The notes beneath the pieces are model-generated. The model ran no database searches, had not been told where the DNA came from, and was given only the letters and a program-made list of their open reading frames with translations. A stretch of 6,012 nt of DNA. Source: an uncultured Propionibacteriaceae bacterium (GTDB lineage: Bacteria; Actinomycetota; Actinomycetes; Propionibacteriales; Propionibacteriaceae). This document shows, piece by piece, positions 5,976 to 6,012 of this stretch (the first letter of the stretch is position 1; every line of letters starts with the position of its first letter). Where the stretch lies: NCBI GenBank assembly GCA_947038745.1, contig CAMQXE010000084.1, forward strand, positions 1 to 6,012, given 5' to 3'. The position numbers and the translations under genes are program-made.

Positions 5976-6012
5976 CACCTCAGGCAGGGCTCGAACCTGC
6001 AACCTAGACAAC
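5976..6012 (-). tRNA. tRNA 3' half, cut by the window edge; identity not determined
   Basis: On the minus strand 6000–5984 is a perfect T arm (GCAGG-TTCGAGC-CCTGC). Before it is a five-base AGGTT variable loop and the end of an anticodon stem. After it come seven acceptor bases (CTGAGGT) and a G discriminator at 5976. CCA is not encoded, unlike in tRNA-His. The 5' half would begin ACCTCAG or similar. The anticodon lies outside the window, so the amino acid is unknown. Confidence 0.8.

Overview
The window reads as chromosomal DNA of an actinomycete with moderate GC (roughly half, by eye). Four things suggest this: an actinobacterial-type murT–gatD pair, oligoribonuclease followed directly by tRNA-His, a Ser/Thr/Pro-rich secreted lipoprotein, and a zinc-ribbon/transmembrane protein with a small Cys-containing C-terminal domain. 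The 'TVTVT' style linkers and TA-rich -10 boxes would suit a Corynebacterium-like organism. That genus-level guess is weak and rests on style rather than on a marker gene.

Left part (1–982, + strand). No gene is supported in 1–239. This stretch holds a perfect 25-bp inverted repeat with a 4-base loop (25–78), a second perfect 15-bp hairpin that looks like a bidirectional terminator (87–120), and a possible promoter. A membrane-anchored zinc-ribbon protein then starts at 240. Its reading frame is broken around 684–700 in the Ser/Thr linker, so its C-terminal domain continues in another frame to 982.

Middle part (979–3879, - strand). Three genes sit head to tail with overlapping ends: murT, gatD and a predicted lipoprotein with a class A beta-lactamase-like (SxxK / SDN / KGG) domain. 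MurT and GatD together amidate the D-glutamate of the peptidoglycan precursor lipid II. The third gene would place a serine-hydrolase-fold protein on the outer face of the membrane, so the whole unit looks directed at the cell wall. It converges on the zinc-ribbon gene, and the two stop codons overlap.

Right part (3961–6012, - strand). Reading leftward there is the 3' end of a tRNA cut by the window edge, an MFS efflux-type transporter whose GTG start lies one base beyond that tRNA, oligoribonuclease (orn), and tRNA-His(GTG) with encoded CCA followed by a strong hairpin terminator. The longest open frame of murT runs back through this terminator and tRNA-His, but the real murT start is the ATG at 3879.

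Most of the window is ordinary housekeeping DNA. I found no clear undescribed system. The points most worth checking are the lipoprotein attached to murT–gatD, the frameshift in the zinc-ribbon gene, the long nested palindrome at the left end, and the tRNA–transporter junction.
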